45,425 nucleotides of DNA from Epulopiscium sp. Nele67-Bin005 (GCA_002007365.1 LNZR01000027.1:1-45425), one strand, 5' to 3'; shown: positions 8,717-17,163, numbered from the stretch's first letter. Notes: generated from the sequence alone by a model not told the origin. Numbers and translations are program-made.

Positions 8717-9289
8717 TTGAAATTGATTGTAGGGCTTGGAAATATGGGAATAAAGTATTCAAAAACACGCCACAACATAGGTTTTGAAGTGGTGGATTAT
8801 ATTGCACAAGAACATGGCATTAGTCTTAGTAAAAATAAATTTAAGGCTATTATTGGTGACGGTAAAATTAATGGAGAGTCAGTAATAATTATGAAACCTC
8901 AAACTTATATGAATTTGAGTGGTGAGGCAATTGCTCCTTGTATGGCATGGCATAAATTGACAAAAGAGGATATAATAATAATATATGACGATGTTTCTTT
9001 GGAAGTTGGCGACGTTCGTATAAAAAAATCTGGAAGTGCAGGAGGTCATAACGGAATAAAAAGCATTATAGCACACGTTGGGTCACAAGATTTTCCAAGA
9101 ATTAAGGTTGGCGTTGGACAAAAGCCACAAGGTTGGGATTTGGCAGACCATGTTTTAGGAAAGTTTTCATTTGCTGAACAAGACATATTAAAAGAGAAAT
9201 TTCCTTTAATAAATGAAGCAACAGAAAGTTTTGTAACAAAAAATATTGATGTAACTATGAATAATTATAATTCAAAAATAAGACGGTGA
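8717..9289 (+). CDS. pth: Peptidyl-tRNA hydrolase
   Basis: Releases tRNA from prematurely dropped peptidyl-tRNA in the cytoplasm. The start is TTG at 8717. GGAGG at 8704-8708 lies eight bases before it, and the product then begins (M)KLIVGLGN, exactly where Pth proteins begin; the ATG at 8702 would put the ribosome binding site inside the gene. At 190 residues it is standard. The catalytic histidine is in KTRHNIGF (~20). Substrate-binding asparagines are in KPQTYMNLSG and GHNGIKSI, and the acidic partner is in YDDVSLEVGD. A small oddity is GLGNMG in place of the common GLGNPG. It ends four bases before mfd, so the two are probably co-translated. Confidence 0.95.
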   Translation: MKLIVGLGNMGIKYSKTRHNIGFEVVDYIAQEHGISLSKNKFKAIIGDGKINGESVIIMKPQTYMNLSGEAIAPCMAWHKLTKEDIIIIYDDVSLEVGDVRIKKSGSAGGHNGIKSIIAHVGSQDFPRIKVGVGQKPQGWDLADHVLGKFSFAEQDILKEKFPLINEATESFVTKNIDVTMNNYNSKIRR

Positions 9290-9293
9290 TAAG

Positions 9294-12200
9294 ATGGAAA
9301 TAAGAAAATTGGGTTTAGTTGAACCGTTTAAACAACTACCTCAATGGGGGACATTCATTGAAAAATTAAAGACTAAAAATTATGGTACAATCGTAGGAAC
9401 TGTGGACGCTTGCAAAAGCCATCTAATATATGGAATTTGTGCTGAAACATCTTGCTATCCAATAATTATTACACACAATGATATGGAAGCAAAAAATATA
9501 TTTGAAGATATGCAGTTTTTATATGGTGAAGAAAATGTGTATTTATATCCAAGCAAAGATATACTTTTTTATGATGCAGATGTTCATAGCATGGATATTA
9601 CAGCAGAAAGAATGAGAGTTATTAATGCACTAATTGGAAAAAAAGATAGCATTGTTATTATGTCGGTGGAGGCGTTGCTAAATCCATTATCTACCAAAGA
9701 AGTATGGCAAAGTTATCATTACAAAATTAAAGAAGGTGATGTAGTTGATATAGATAAATTAACACATTTTCTTTTGGAAGTTGGGTACGAAAGAGTTGCA
9801 AAAGTGGAGGCAATAGGGCAGTTTGCAGTGCGTGGAGGAATAGTGGATATTTATTCGCCAACTTATATAATGCCATATCGTATGGAACTTTGGGACAACG
9901 AAATCGACTCAATAAGAAGGTTTAACCCGTTAACACAACGCTCAATAGATAAAATTGAGTATTTTACAATTTATCCAAATCAAGAAATTATAGTTCCTGC
10001 TAAACATCTAGCAAATTTTATACCAGAAATCAAAGAAGATTTAGAAAACACAGTAAGACGTTTGAATGCAGAAGGAAATCCTGATTTTGCAGAAAGAATT
10101 GAAGATAAAGTTAAAGAAAATATTGAGCAAATGTTGCAAGATGGTTGTACAAAAGGGCTTGAGATGTATATTCCTTATACTGATATAAAAACTTCAACGC
10201 TGATTGATTATATACCAAAGGATAGAATTTTGTGTATAGATGAGCTTACAAAATGTCAGGAAAAGTATGAAAGAACATGGACGGAGTATGCAACAAGTAT
10301 GAAAGACCGTCTGGAGCATGGGCATATTTTGCCAAAGCAATTGGAATTTGTTAACGATTATGAAAAACTTTGGTATCAGCTTGATAATTTTACTTGTGTA
10401 GGTATGATGAATTTTGCGACACAATCTGAAATTTTAAGTCGAGATAATGAAATGATATTGCGAATTTATGACACAAGTAATAACTATAAAAGTTTGGACT
10501 TGTTGCAAAAAGACCTTGATGAGTGGCAAAATAGTAAAAAATCTGTATTGTTGCTTGCTGGGATTAAGGCAAAAGCTGAGCGTATTGTATATGAGCTTGA
10601 GGAGAGGGGGATTTTTGCCTCATATAGTAACAATTTGGAAGAAATGCCACATAAAGGGCAGATTTTAATTAGCAAAGGTTCATTTCATAAGGGGTTTGTA
10701 TATGAGGATATTGGCTTTGTAGTTGTGGCTGATAAATCGCTTTTTGGGCAGGAAAAAACAAAGCGTCAAACAAAGAAAAAATACAAAGGTACAAAGATAG
10801 AAAGTTTCCTTGAGCTAGAACATGGAGATTATGTTGTACATGAGAGCCACGGAATTGGGGTTTTTCAGGGGATTGAGCAAATTGAGATTGAAGGAATTAG
10901 CAGAGATAATTTGAAAATTCAATATGCAGATGGAGCAACTCTTTATGTAAATATTAATCAGATGGACGTTGTACAAAAATATGTTGGGTCGGAAACAAAA
11001 TCCCCAAATCTCAGTAAGCTTGGGACTTCTGAATGGAAGAAATCAAAGGCAAAAGTTAAAGGTGCAGTTGCAGATATTGCAAAAGATTTAATAAAACTTT
11101 ATAGCAAAAGGGAACACGAGAGAGGTTTTATTTATCAAGAGGATACTCTTTGGCAAAAAGAATTTGAGGAAATGTTCCCATATTCAGAAACTCAAGACCA
11201 ACTTGACGCTATTCGTGATGTAAAACAAGATATGGAAAGCGATAAAATTATGGATAGGCTAATATGTGGAGACGTTGGATATGGCAAAACTGAAGTTGCA
11301 ATTCGAGCTACGTTTAAGGCTGTTATGAATGAAAAACAAGTTGCGTATTTAGTACCAACAACAATCCTTGCACAGCAACATTATCAACGGTTTGTGGAAC
11401 GTATGGAAGCCCAAGGGATTTCGGTTGGATTGCTCTCTAGGTTTAGAACAGCAAAGCAAATCAAGGAAACTTTAAAGGCTTTAGAAAATGGAATGTTGGA
11501 TATAGTTATTGGGACTCATAGATTGCTGTCTAAAGATGTTAAGTTTGCAAATGTTGGGCTGATTATTATAGATGAGGAGCAACGTTTTGGGGTTCGCCAC
11601 AAAGAAAAGCTTAAAGAACTGCGTACAGAAGTTGATGTTTTAACCCTTACAGCAACTCCAATTCCTAGAACTTTGCACATGAGCCTAGTTGGAATTCGGG
11701 ATATGAGTTTGCTAGAAGAGGCCCCTCTTGAGAGAAAAGCCGTACAAACCTATGTGATGGAGTATAGCGATGATTTTATTAAAGATGCAATTTTTAGGGA
11801 GCTTAACCGAGAAGGTCAGGTTTATTTTTTGCATAATAAAGTAGTTGATATTGAGGAAAAGGCGCTCTACATTCAAAATATGGTTCCAAATGCAAATGTT
11901 GCTTTTGCTCACGGTCAGATGAGTGAGAAACAGTTGGAAAATATTATGATGTCGTTTATGAATAAAGAAATAGATATTTTAGTTTGTACTACAATAATAG
12001 AAACTGGTCTGGATATTTCAAATGCAAATACTATTATAATTAATGATGCAGACAAGATGGGGTTAAGCCAATTGTATCAATTAAGGGGACGTGTTGGGCG
12101 TTCTAGCCGTACGGCGTATGCGTATTTGATGTACAAAAAAGATAAAGTTCTAAAAGAAGTTGCAGAAAAGCGCCTCCAAGCTATTAAGCAATTTACACAA

Positions 12201-12830
12201 CTAGGAGCAGGATTTAAAATTGCTATGCGAGATTTGGAAATCCGTGGGGCAGGTAACCTTTTGGGAGCAAAACAGCATGGTCATATGGAGGCAATAGGGT
12301 ATGATTTGTATTCAAAAATGCTACGTGAGGCCATTGCGATTGAGCAGGGAGAAACTGTAGTTGAGAAAATTGAAACTACTATTGAGCTAAAAATTAACGC
12401 ATTTATTCCGTCAAGTTATATTAATAATGAGATGCAGAGACTTGATATTTATAAGAGAATTGCCTCAATTGCTGATAAAAAAGATGCTTTTTCGGTGGAA
12501 GAAGAAATTGAAGATAGATATGGAGAAATTCCTCAGACAGTGAGAAATATTATTGATATCGCATTAATAAAATCTATTGCAAATAGTCTTGGGATAATTT
12601 TAATTTCGCAACAGCCACAGTTTATCCAGATTAAATTTAAAGAGGATATTTCGTTAGAGCCTATGATTTTGCAGGAGCTAGCACAACAATACAACAATGA
12701 TTTGAAATTTGTATTTGAGAAGAATATTATTATTCAAGCAAAAATTACAACTGCTAATAAGAAAAAGTTGCTTCCTTATATAAGGGATTTCCTAAATTAC
12801 ATTAATAGTTTGAAGAATGTCCCAAGTTAG
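9294..12830 (+). CDS. mfd: Transcription-repair coupling factor
   Basis: A 1178-residue ATP-driven translocase that pushes stalled RNA polymerase off DNA and recruits UvrA to the lesion. Order of parts: UvrB-like N-terminal domains (to ~350), a variable middle, and the RNA-polymerase-interacting domain (~505-570, with DYVVHESHGIGVF). The RecG-like motor follows, with Walker A GDVGYGKTE at ~659, the DEEQ box (IIDEEQRFGVRHKEKL) at ~758 and TATPIPRTLHMS after it. Helicase motifs IIETGLDISNANT and QLRGRVGRS and the TRCF C-terminal domain complete it. The start ATG at 9294 has only a weak ribosome binding site but is four bases from the pth stop, which suggests translational coupling. pth-mfd order is conserved across Firmicutes. 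Confidence 0.97.
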   Translation: MEIRKLGLVEPFKQLPQWGTFIEKLKTKNYGTIVGTVDACKSHLIYGICAETSCYPIIITHNDMEAKNIFEDMQFLYGEENVYLYPSKDILFYDADVHSMDITAERMRVINALIGKKDSIVIMSVEALLNPLSTKEVWQSYHYKIKEGDVVDIDKLTHFLLEVGYERVAKVEAIGQFAVRGGIVDIYSPTYIMPYRMELWDNEIDSIRRFNPLTQRSIDKIEYFTIYPNQEIIVPAKHLANFIPEIKEDLENTVRRLNAEGNPDFAERIEDKVKENIEQMLQDGCTKGLEMYIPYTDIKTSTLIDYIPKDRILCIDELTKCQEKYERTWTEYATSMKDRLEHGHILPKQLEFVNDYEKLWYQLDNFTCVGMMNFATQSEILSRDNEMILRIYDTSNNYKSLDLLQKDLDEWQNSKKSVLLLAGIKAKAERIVYELEERGIFASYSNNLEEMPHKGQILISKGSFHKGFVYEDIGFVVVADKSLFGQEKTKRQTKKKYKGTKIESFLELEHGDYVVHESHGIGVFQGIEQIEIEGISRDNLKIQYADGATLYVNINQMDVVQKYVGSETKSPNLSKLGTSEWKKSKAKVKGAVADIAKDLIKLYSKREHERGFIYQEDTLWQKEFEEMFPYSETQDQLDAIRDVKQDMESDKIMDRLICGDVGYGKTEVAIRATFKAVMNEKQVAYLVPTTILAQQHYQRFVERMEAQGISVGLLSRFRTAKQIKETLKALENGMLDIVIGTHRLLSKDVKFANVGLIIIDEEQRFGVRHKEKLKELRTEVDVLTLTATPIPRTLHMSLVGIRDMSLLEEAPLERKAVQTYVMEYSDDFIKDAIFRELNREGQVYFLHNKVVDIEEKALYIQNMVPNANVAFAHGQMSEKQLENIMMSFMNKEIDILVCTTIIETGLDISNANTIIINDADKMGLSQLYQLRGRVGRSSRTAYAYLMYKKDKVLKEVAEKRLQAIKQFTQLGAGFKIAMRDLEIRGAGNLLGAKQHGHMEAIGYDLYSKMLREAIAIEQGETVVEKIETTIELKINAFIPSSYINNEMQRLDIYKRIASIADKKDAFSVEEEIEDRYGEIPQTVRNIIDIALIKSIANSLGIILISQQPQFIQIKFKEDISLEPMILQELAQQYNNDLKFVFEKNIIIQAKITTANKKKLLPYIRDFLNYINSLKNVPS

Positions 12831-12838
12831 CGTATAAT
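12810..12838 (+). promoter_or_regulatory. Promoter for the PrsA-like gene, overlapping the mfd end
   Basis: TTGAAG-17-TATAAT. The -35 and most of the spacer lie in the last codons of mfd. It ends 43 bases before the foldase start, so that gene can be transcribed independently. Confidence 0.65.
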
Positions 12839-12881
12839 GTAACGCAAGGGGAAAATCAAACTTAAGGAGTGAAGAAAAAGT

Positions 12882-13931
12882 ATGAAAAATATGAAACAAA
12901 TTATTGCAACTACACTAATTATAGTTCTTTCGTTTGGGCTAGTTGGGTGTAGTGCATCTGCAGAGCCAAAAGAAGCCGTAGCAGTAGTTAATGGGACTAA
13001 TGTTCCACGTTCGCTATATAGTGCCTATTTATGGAGTGCGCAACAGTTTTTTGAAATGTTATCAGGACCTACAATTTGGGATATGGAATTAGAGGGTCAA
13101 TCGACTGAAAATATTGCAAAAGAGAGAGCATTGGAGTCGGCAGTATTAGCCGTTGTAGCTACTCAAAAAGCTAATGAGCTTGGTTTAAAATTAGAGCAAA
13201 GTCAAATTGATGAGATTGAGGAAGCTGCCTCAACTTTTATGCAAATTAACGGAGCAATTGCTGAGTTACATCAGTTTGAGCAAGATGATATTGTGGATTT
13301 ATTAACAGCAGCAGAATTATCAATTGCAGTTCAAACTAAACTTGGTGAAAGTTATATGCCAGCAGAAGCAGATATAACAGCTTATATTGACGCAAATAAA
13401 TCGAACTATGAAACAGTTACAGCAAGACATATTCTAATAGGAACAAAAGATGATTTTGGAATGGATTTAACTGACGATTTAAAAGCTGAAAAAAGAGCTG
13501 TTGCACAGGAATTATTAGATAGAATTCAAAATGGAGAAACTGTTGGAGATTTGGCAGCAGAATATTCTGAAGACCCAGGGTCAGCATTTAACAAAGGTGA
13601 ATATACTTTTGGACGTAATGAAATGGTTAAGGAGTTTGAAACTGCTGCATTTGATGGAGTGGCAGGAGAAGTTTGGCCAGAGCTTGTAGAAACAGTTTTT
13701 GGATATCACATCATCGAAACTATTGCACATTCTTCGGCTGATGAGACAGCTATGAGAGAAGAATTTATCAATCAATCAAGAGTTATGTTTGCAACAAATG
13801 AGATTGAAGAATTGATAATGACAGCTGAAGTTGAAACTTTACCATCTTATGATGAGGTAAGAGTTGTAAGGTCTGTATACGCTGATTTAGGTGATATGAC
13901 AGGTCAAGAAATTATTGGTGGAGAAGAATAA
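12882..13931 (+). CDS. PrsA-like lipoprotein peptidyl-prolyl isomerase (foldase)
   Basis: Predicted outer-face lipoprotein that helps secreted proteins fold after export. Residues 1-22 form a lipoprotein signal peptide with lipobox LVGC, so Cys23 would be lipidated. A SurA-N-like chaperone region follows (VAVVNGTNVPRSLY onward), then a PpiC/rotamase domain at ~180-285 (ARHILIG, LAAEYSEDPGSAFNKGEYTF, VFGYHIIE). The domain is recognisable but not textbook: the usual GGDLG stretch reads NKGEYTFG, so isomerase activity is less certain than chaperone function. The 349-residue length fits PrsA-type proteins. AAGGAG precedes ATG at 12882. It lies between mfd and spoVT, as in many clostridia, with its own promoter and a strong terminator. 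Confidence 0.87.
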   Translation: MKNMKQIIATTLIIVLSFGLVGCSASAEPKEAVAVVNGTNVPRSLYSAYLWSAQQFFEMLSGPTIWDMELEGQSTENIAKERALESAVLAVVATQKANELGLKLEQSQIDEIEEAASTFMQINGAIAELHQFEQDDIVDLLTAAELSIAVQTKLGESYMPAEADITAYIDANKSNYETVTARHILIGTKDDFGMDLTDDLKAEKRAVAQELLDRIQNGETVGDLAAEYSEDPGSAFNKGEYTFGRNEMVKEFETAAFDGVAGEVWPELVETVFGYHIIETIAHSSADETAMREEFINQSRVMFATNEIEELIMTAEVETLPSYDEVRVVRSVYADLGDMTGQEIIGGEE

Positions 13932-13952
13932 AACTATAAAATTACCCCTTAG

Positions 13953-13985
13953 AGAAGATAAGAGTAAAATCTTATCTTCTTTTTT
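13953..13985 (+). terminator. Terminator of the PrsA-like gene
   Basis: Perfect 11-base arms AGAAGATAAGA and TCTTATCTTCT around GTAAAA, followed by a run of T. Confidence 0.92.
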
Positions 13986-14247
13986 GTGGAAAAATAATGA
14001 TAAAATTTTTTTTTTGTAATATGTATATTAAATCCAAAATATGGGTAAGATATTAACGCAAAGAAATTATAAGGAATTATGAAGATTGTTATTAAAAATT
14101 TACCATTTAAAAGAGTATATTTGACATTTTTTATAAACAATTCCTAAATATGAATATTATAGTAAAAAAAGAAGCATAATATAAATAAGATTTAATCAAA
14201 TCAGACAGTATGTATCTTAGACATCAGACATTAAGGAGGTTGTTTAA
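13986..14247 (+). other. Upstream region of spoVT
   Basis: Together with the preceding terminator this makes a 316-base gap. Apart from the sigma-G-type promoter (14152-14181) and the spoVT ribosome binding site AAGGAGG (14233-14239), nothing was recognised; there is no ORF of note. Confidence 0.55.
14152..14181 (+). promoter_or_regulatory. Sigma-G-type (forespore) promoter for spoVT
   Basis: GAATA, 18 bases, then CATAATA. Both boxes fit the sigma-G consensus (GHATR and CATHMTA) without mismatch. SpoVT of Bacillus subtilis is under sigma-G, so the site and the gene agree. Predicted start is ~60 bases before the coding region. Confidence 0.7.
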
Positions 14248-14799
14248 TTGAAAGCAACGGGCATCGTTAGAAGGATAGATGACTTAGGTCGTGTAGTTAT
14301 TCCAAAAGAAATTAGAAGGACTTTACGTATCAGAGAAGGAGATCCACTAGAAATTTTTACCGATAATAACGGACAAGTTATACTAAAGAAATATTCTCCA
14401 GTGGGTGAGCTTAGTGCATTTGCAAAAGAATATGCCGAATCATTAGCTCAAGCAACAGGACACATTACATGTATCACAGACAAAGACCAAATTATTGCCG
14501 TTTCTGGAGGTTCTAAAAAAGAATTTTTGGACAAAAGAATTAGTAGCAATTTGGAAAAAGTAATTGAAAATAGAACTATGTTAAATGCCAAAAAAGAAGA
14601 TAGTAAGTTTGTACCAATCTTATCAGAAGGCACAACAGATGGATATTTTTCAGAAATTATTTCGCCAATCACGTGTGAAGGCGATGCAATTGGATCGGTA
14701 ATATTTTTATCATCAAATAAAAATAGCAATATGGGAGAAGTTGAAGAAAAACTTGCTCTCTCTGCTTCTGGTTTCTTAGGAAAACAAATGGAGCAATAA
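14248..14799 (+). CDS. spoVT: Stage V sporulation transcription factor SpoVT
   Basis: AbrB-family DNA-binding regulator that adjusts sigma-G-dependent genes in the forespore. The N-terminal swapped-hairpin domain (1-~50) is near-identical to the Bacillus protein as I recall it (MKATGIVRRIDDLGRVVIP, KEIRRTLRIREGDPLEIF). The rest (~55-183) is a GAF-like sensor domain, with ITDKDQIIAVSGGSKKEFL and the C-terminal GFLGKQMEQ. The start is TTG at 14248, eight bases after AAGGAGG, and no ATG competes. Length is 183, against 178 in Bacillus. It is a single-gene unit between a sigma-G-type promoter and a hairpin terminator. Confidence 0.97.
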   Translation: MKATGIVRRIDDLGRVVIPKEIRRTLRIREGDPLEIFTDNNGQVILKKYSPVGELSAFAKEYAESLAQATGHITCITDKDQIIAVSGGSKKEFLDKRISSNLEKVIENRTMLNAKKEDSKFVPILSEGTTDGYFSEIISPITCEGDAIGSVIFLSSNKNSNMGEVEEKLALSASGFLGKQMEQ

Positions 14800-14804
14800 A
14801 ATAA

Positions 14805-14836
14805 TTGCCAGTAGCAAAAAGTTACTGGCAAGTTTT
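14805..14836 (+). terminator. Terminator of spoVT
   Basis: Eleven-base stem TTGCCAGTAGC / GTTACTGGCAA (one wobble) around AAAAA. The T-run is short (GTTTTG), so efficiency may be partial. Confidence 0.75.
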
Positions 14837-14955
14837 GAGGATAAATTAATAAATTTAAGTAACTAAATTTTTGTAAAATGCATAGAATTTCTTGTGAAAA
14901 AGTACTATGTCATATGAAATTCCTTGATTTTTTATAAATAAATATTAGATTTCCC

Positions 14956-14984
14956 TTGACAAAGGCAAAATAAAAGTTTATAAA
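14956..14984 (+). promoter_or_regulatory. Strong sigma-A promoter for hup
   Basis: TTGACA-17-TATAAA: perfect -35, one mismatch in the -10, ideal spacing. Confidence 0.85.
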
Positions 14985-15119
14985 TAGATTTAGATATATT
15001 GAAAACTCAATGTTTGCAAGGGAAAGAGCTTTATACTAAATATGAAATACACTATAAAAGATATAAAATATGTGCGCTTGAACTTTCAATACATAATATA
15101 TCCAAGTTTTTGTTAATTT

Positions 15120-15149
15120 GAGGAGGGGAAATTATTTTTGAATATGTAA
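15120..15149 (+). promoter_or_regulatory. Orphan Shine-Dalgarno with three-codon ORF in the hup leader
   Basis: GAGGAGGGG at 15120-15128 is as strong as any ribosome binding site here. Nine bases on is TTG AAT ATG TAA (15138-15149), encoding at most M-N-M. It could be a leader peptide or ribosome-binding regulatory site, or a relic. Confidence 0.35.
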
Positions 15150-15218
15150 TCTGAATATATGTTTATAAATAATTTTAATATATTATAGAACCCAAACGAT
15201 TTTAAGGAGGAAAAAATT

Positions 15219-15527
15219 ATGAATAAAGCTGAATTAGTAGCAGCAATGGCTGAAAAAGCAGAACTTAGCAAGAAAGACACGGAAAAAGCGTTAAAAGCTT
15301 TTGAAGAAGTGGTTATGGAAGAATTAAAATCTGGTGGAAAAATTCAACTAGTTGGATTTGGAACTTTTGAAGTTACAGAAAGAAAAGAACGTATCGGAAG
15401 AAACCCAAAAACTAAAGTAGAAATTAAAATTCCAGCTAGTAAAGCACCAAAATTCAAAGCTGGTAAAGCTTTAAAAGATGCAGTTAATGGAACAACTGGC
15501 GAAAGTAAAACAAGTGAAAGCAAATAG
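15219..15527 (+). CDS. hup: HU-type nucleoid DNA-binding protein
   Basis: Abundant histone-like protein that bends and packs DNA as a dimer. It is 102 residues: about 90 of normal HU (MNKAELVAAMAEKAELSKKD, LVGFGTFEVTERKERIGRNP, KIPASKAPKFKAGKALKDAV) plus a short Ser/Thr/Lys-rich tail (GTTGESKTSESK). The beta-arm with GRNP, which inserts its proline in the DNA minor groove, is intact. ATG at 15219 follows AAGGAGG. It is transcribed from a strong vegetative promoter with an unusually long leader and closed by a hairpin, so it is probably monocistronic. The hup-rqcP-yabP-yabQ-divIC order is typical of clostridia. Confidence 0.97.
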   Translation: MNKAELVAAMAEKAELSKKDTEKALKAFEEVVMEELKSGGKIQLVGFGTFEVTERKERIGRNPKTKVEIKIPASKAPKFKAGKALKDAVNGTTGESKTSESK

Positions 15528-15541
15528 TTCAATCATAAAAA

Positions 15542-15577
15542 ATGGGTAGCATATTTAACGTGCTATTCATTTTTTTG
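15542..15577 (+). terminator. Terminator of hup
   Basis: Stem ATGGGTAGCA / TGCTATTCAT (two wobble pairs) around TATTTAACG, then seven T residues. Confidence 0.85.
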
Positions 15578-15600
15578 TAATATAAAAAGGAGAACAGAAG

Positions 15601-15843
15601 ATGAGAATTGATAAGTATTTAAAATTAACTAGAATAATTAAGCGTCGTACAATTGCCCAAGAGGCTTGCGACCAAGGTAGAGTAAGTATTAATGATAAAG
15701 TTGCTAAGGCTGGTTCACAAGTGAAAATTGGAGATATTATTGGAATTGAATTTGCAAGCAAACTTATCAAATATGAAGTTTTGGATATAAAAGACCATAT
15801 TAAAAAAGAAGATGTAGAAACATTATATAGGATACAGGAATAA
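15601..15843 (+). CDS. rqcP: S4-domain RNA-binding protein RqcP (YabO/Hsp15 family)
   Basis: An 80-residue S4-fold protein (MRIDKYLKLTRIIKRRTIAQ, then DQGRVSINDKVAKAG and IGDIIGIEF). The Bacillus YabO/RqcP homologue binds stalled 50S subunits with RqcH and drives addition of alanine tails to stuck peptides, part of ribosome quality control. Position supports orthology: it lies just before yabP-yabQ-divIC, as in Bacillus. ATG at 15601 has GGAG upstream. It could be read through the HU terminator or from an unseen promoter, since the 73-base gap holds no clear one. The rqcH gene is not in the window. Confidence 0.92.
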   Translation: MRIDKYLKLTRIIKRRTIAQEACDQGRVSINDKVAKAGSQVKIGDIIGIEFASKLIKYEVLDIKDHIKKEDVETLYRIQE

Positions 15844-15904
15844 ATTAGTCAAGCACTCAATATAAATAATTAGTAGTTAGTATTATTTATAAGGAGTTGG
15901 GAAA

Positions 15905-16183
15905 ATGGATGATAAAGTATCACAAAAACATACAATTAATATGATAGACAGAAAAAGGTTAGTAATAACTGCTGTTAAAGACGTATTTTCTTTTGATGAA
16001 GAATTGATTGAACTTGAAACGATAAATGATGGTTACATGGATATTGAGGGTCTTGATTTGCACGTAGTTAAAATGAATTTAGATAGTGGGGAGTTAATTG
16101 TTGAGGGATTTGTATCCCAGATTGCATATGAAGAGCAAGCAGCAACTAAGAAAAAAGGCTCTCTGTTTAAACTATTTAAGTAA
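15905..16183 (+). CDS. yabP: Sporulation protein YabP
   Basis: A 92-residue member of the YabP/YqfC family of small mother-cell sporulation proteins; its biochemical role is not established. The family core is visible in ITAVKDVFSFDEELIELET, followed by GYMDIEGLDLHVVKMNLDSG and ELIVEGFVSQIAY. The C-terminus is lysine-rich (KKKGSLFKLFK). ATG at 15905 has AAGGAG upstream. It is 12 bases from yabQ, forming the usual yabPQ pair. In Bacillus the pair is sigma-E dependent; I looked for a sigma-E box in the 61-base gap and found none that fits. Confidence 0.92.
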   Translation: MDDKVSQKHTINMIDRKRLVITAVKDVFSFDEELIELETINDGYMDIEGLDLHVVKMNLDSGELIVEGFVSQIAYEEQAATKKKGSLFKLFK

Positions 16184-16195
16184 GCAGGTGAACTT

Positions 16196-16750
16196 ATGGC
16201 AAATGAACTCGTAAATGTACAAGGTGCATTATTTATTGAATGTTTAAAAGTTGGAATTATGATGGGAATGGTGTATGACTTAATAAGAATTTTTAGAAAG
16301 TTAGTATATCATTTTGATTGGTTGGTACACCTTGAAGATTTGTTATATTGGGTGGGGTGTAGCTTCCTAGGTTTTGGCATGTTATATATGCACAATTACG
16401 CAGAAATTAGGCTATTTGCATTTTTGGGAATAGCAATAGGAGCAGTTGGATATTTTGTAACACTTAGTGTAATCTTTATGAAAATAGCAACCAAATGTAT
16501 AGAAATTCTAAGACAAATAGTAAGTTATATCATACATATTGCTTTAATTCCAGTAAAATGGACAATCAAAGTTTTAACTCCATATTGGATAAGATTTAAG
16601 AAGATGTTAAGAAAGCTTGATAAAAATCGCCATAAAAGAGTACGTGAATGGAAGCGTGGTGCTGTAGTTAAAAATGCAGATGTTAAAACAAGTATTAATG
16701 TTATGAGAAACAGAAAAGATTTACCAAAAGCCAAATCTAATGAAAGTTAA
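16196..16750 (+). CDS. yabQ: Spore cortex biosynthesis membrane protein YabQ
   Basis: A 184-residue integral membrane protein of the YabQ family, needed for spore cortex formation in Bacillus; its molecular function is unknown. The family N-terminus (FIECLKVGIMMGMVYDLIRI) is followed by a conserved Leu-rich segment (HLEDLLYWVGCSFLGFGMLY) and further hydrophobic spans to ~residue 120. A long basic cytoplasmic tail (~130-184, RFKKMLRKLDKNRHKRVREW) follows. AGGTG precedes ATG at 16196. It directly follows yabP and precedes divIC. Confidence 0.93.
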   Translation: MANELVNVQGALFIECLKVGIMMGMVYDLIRIFRKLVYHFDWLVHLEDLLYWVGCSFLGFGMLYMHNYAEIRLFAFLGIAIGAVGYFVTLSVIFMKIATKCIEILRQIVSYIIHIALIPVKWTIKVLTPYWIRFKKMLRKLDKNRHKRVREWKRGAVVKNADVKTSINVMRNRKDLPKAKSNES

Positions 16751-16839
16751 GAAATAAGTAGATTATTAAATTAATTGCCTGTATAATGGAAGGGTAGGGG
16801 ACTAGTTCTCCTGCCTATTTTATGTTGAAGGGAGAACAG

Positions 16840-17115
16840 ATGAAAAAGTTAAAGCGTATATACATATGGACGATATTGGTTTCTAGTGCAATTATATTTA
16901 GTTTAGGTCTGAAGGCAAGTGAAATTTTAGTTATTATGGAACAACTAGAAATTCAAATTAGAGATGTAAGCCAAGAAATTTATATACATCAAATAAAGTT
17001 AGATGTAATTCAGCAGGAGCAAGAAAATATGAATAATATTGAGTATATAGAAAGTGTGGCCAGAGAAAAACTTGGCATGGTTAAAAAGGAAGATATTATT
17101 TTTAAATTAAAGTAA
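16840..17115 (+). CDS. divIC: Septum formation initiator, DivIC/FtsB family
   Basis: A 91-residue bitopic membrane protein of the divisome. It has a short basic N-terminus (MKKLKRIYIW), one transmembrane helix (~8-27) and an extracytoplasmic coiled coil (LEIQIRDVSQEIYIHQIKLD). The C-terminal motif YIESVAREKLGMVKKEDIIF is the clearest DivIC/FtsB mark. I chose ATG at 16840 because AAGGGAG lies just before it; the ATG at 16822 would put this site inside the gene. The partners FtsL/DivIB are not nearby. A lone TATAAT at 16782-16787 and a weak hairpin near 16790-16815 precede it, so it may have its own promoter. Confidence 0.88.
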   Translation: MKKLKRIYIWTILVSSAIIFSLGLKASEILVIMEQLEIQIRDVSQEIYIHQIKLDVIQQEQENMNNIEYIESVAREKLGMVKKEDIIFKLK

Positions 17116-17122
17116 AAAGCTA

Positions 17123-17151
17123 TTGACAAAATAAGTGGGATAAGCTATACT
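17123..17151 (+). promoter_or_regulatory. Promoter of tRNA-Met
   Basis: TTGACA-17-TATACT, ending 12 bases before the tRNA. Near-consensus, as usual for tRNA genes. Confidence 0.88.
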
Positions 17152-17163
17152 AACAAAGTATTT

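Larger units (their letters stand above)
14837..15218 (+). other. Promoter and long leader of the HU gene
   Basis: A 380-base gap. The promoter at 14956-14984 implies a leader of ~230 bases, long for an HU gene. In the leader GATATATT (~14992) can pair with AATATATC (~15093), TTGAAA nearby with TTTCAA, and a T-run (CAAGTTTTTG) follows. Next come an orphan ribosome binding site and a three-codon ORF (15120-15149). No known riboswitch class was recognised. Confidence 0.5.

Noticed and set aside
15842-15904. Sigma-E promoter for yabP-yabQ
   Set aside because: Best candidates (CAATATA ... GTATTATT) mismatch the -10 strongly.
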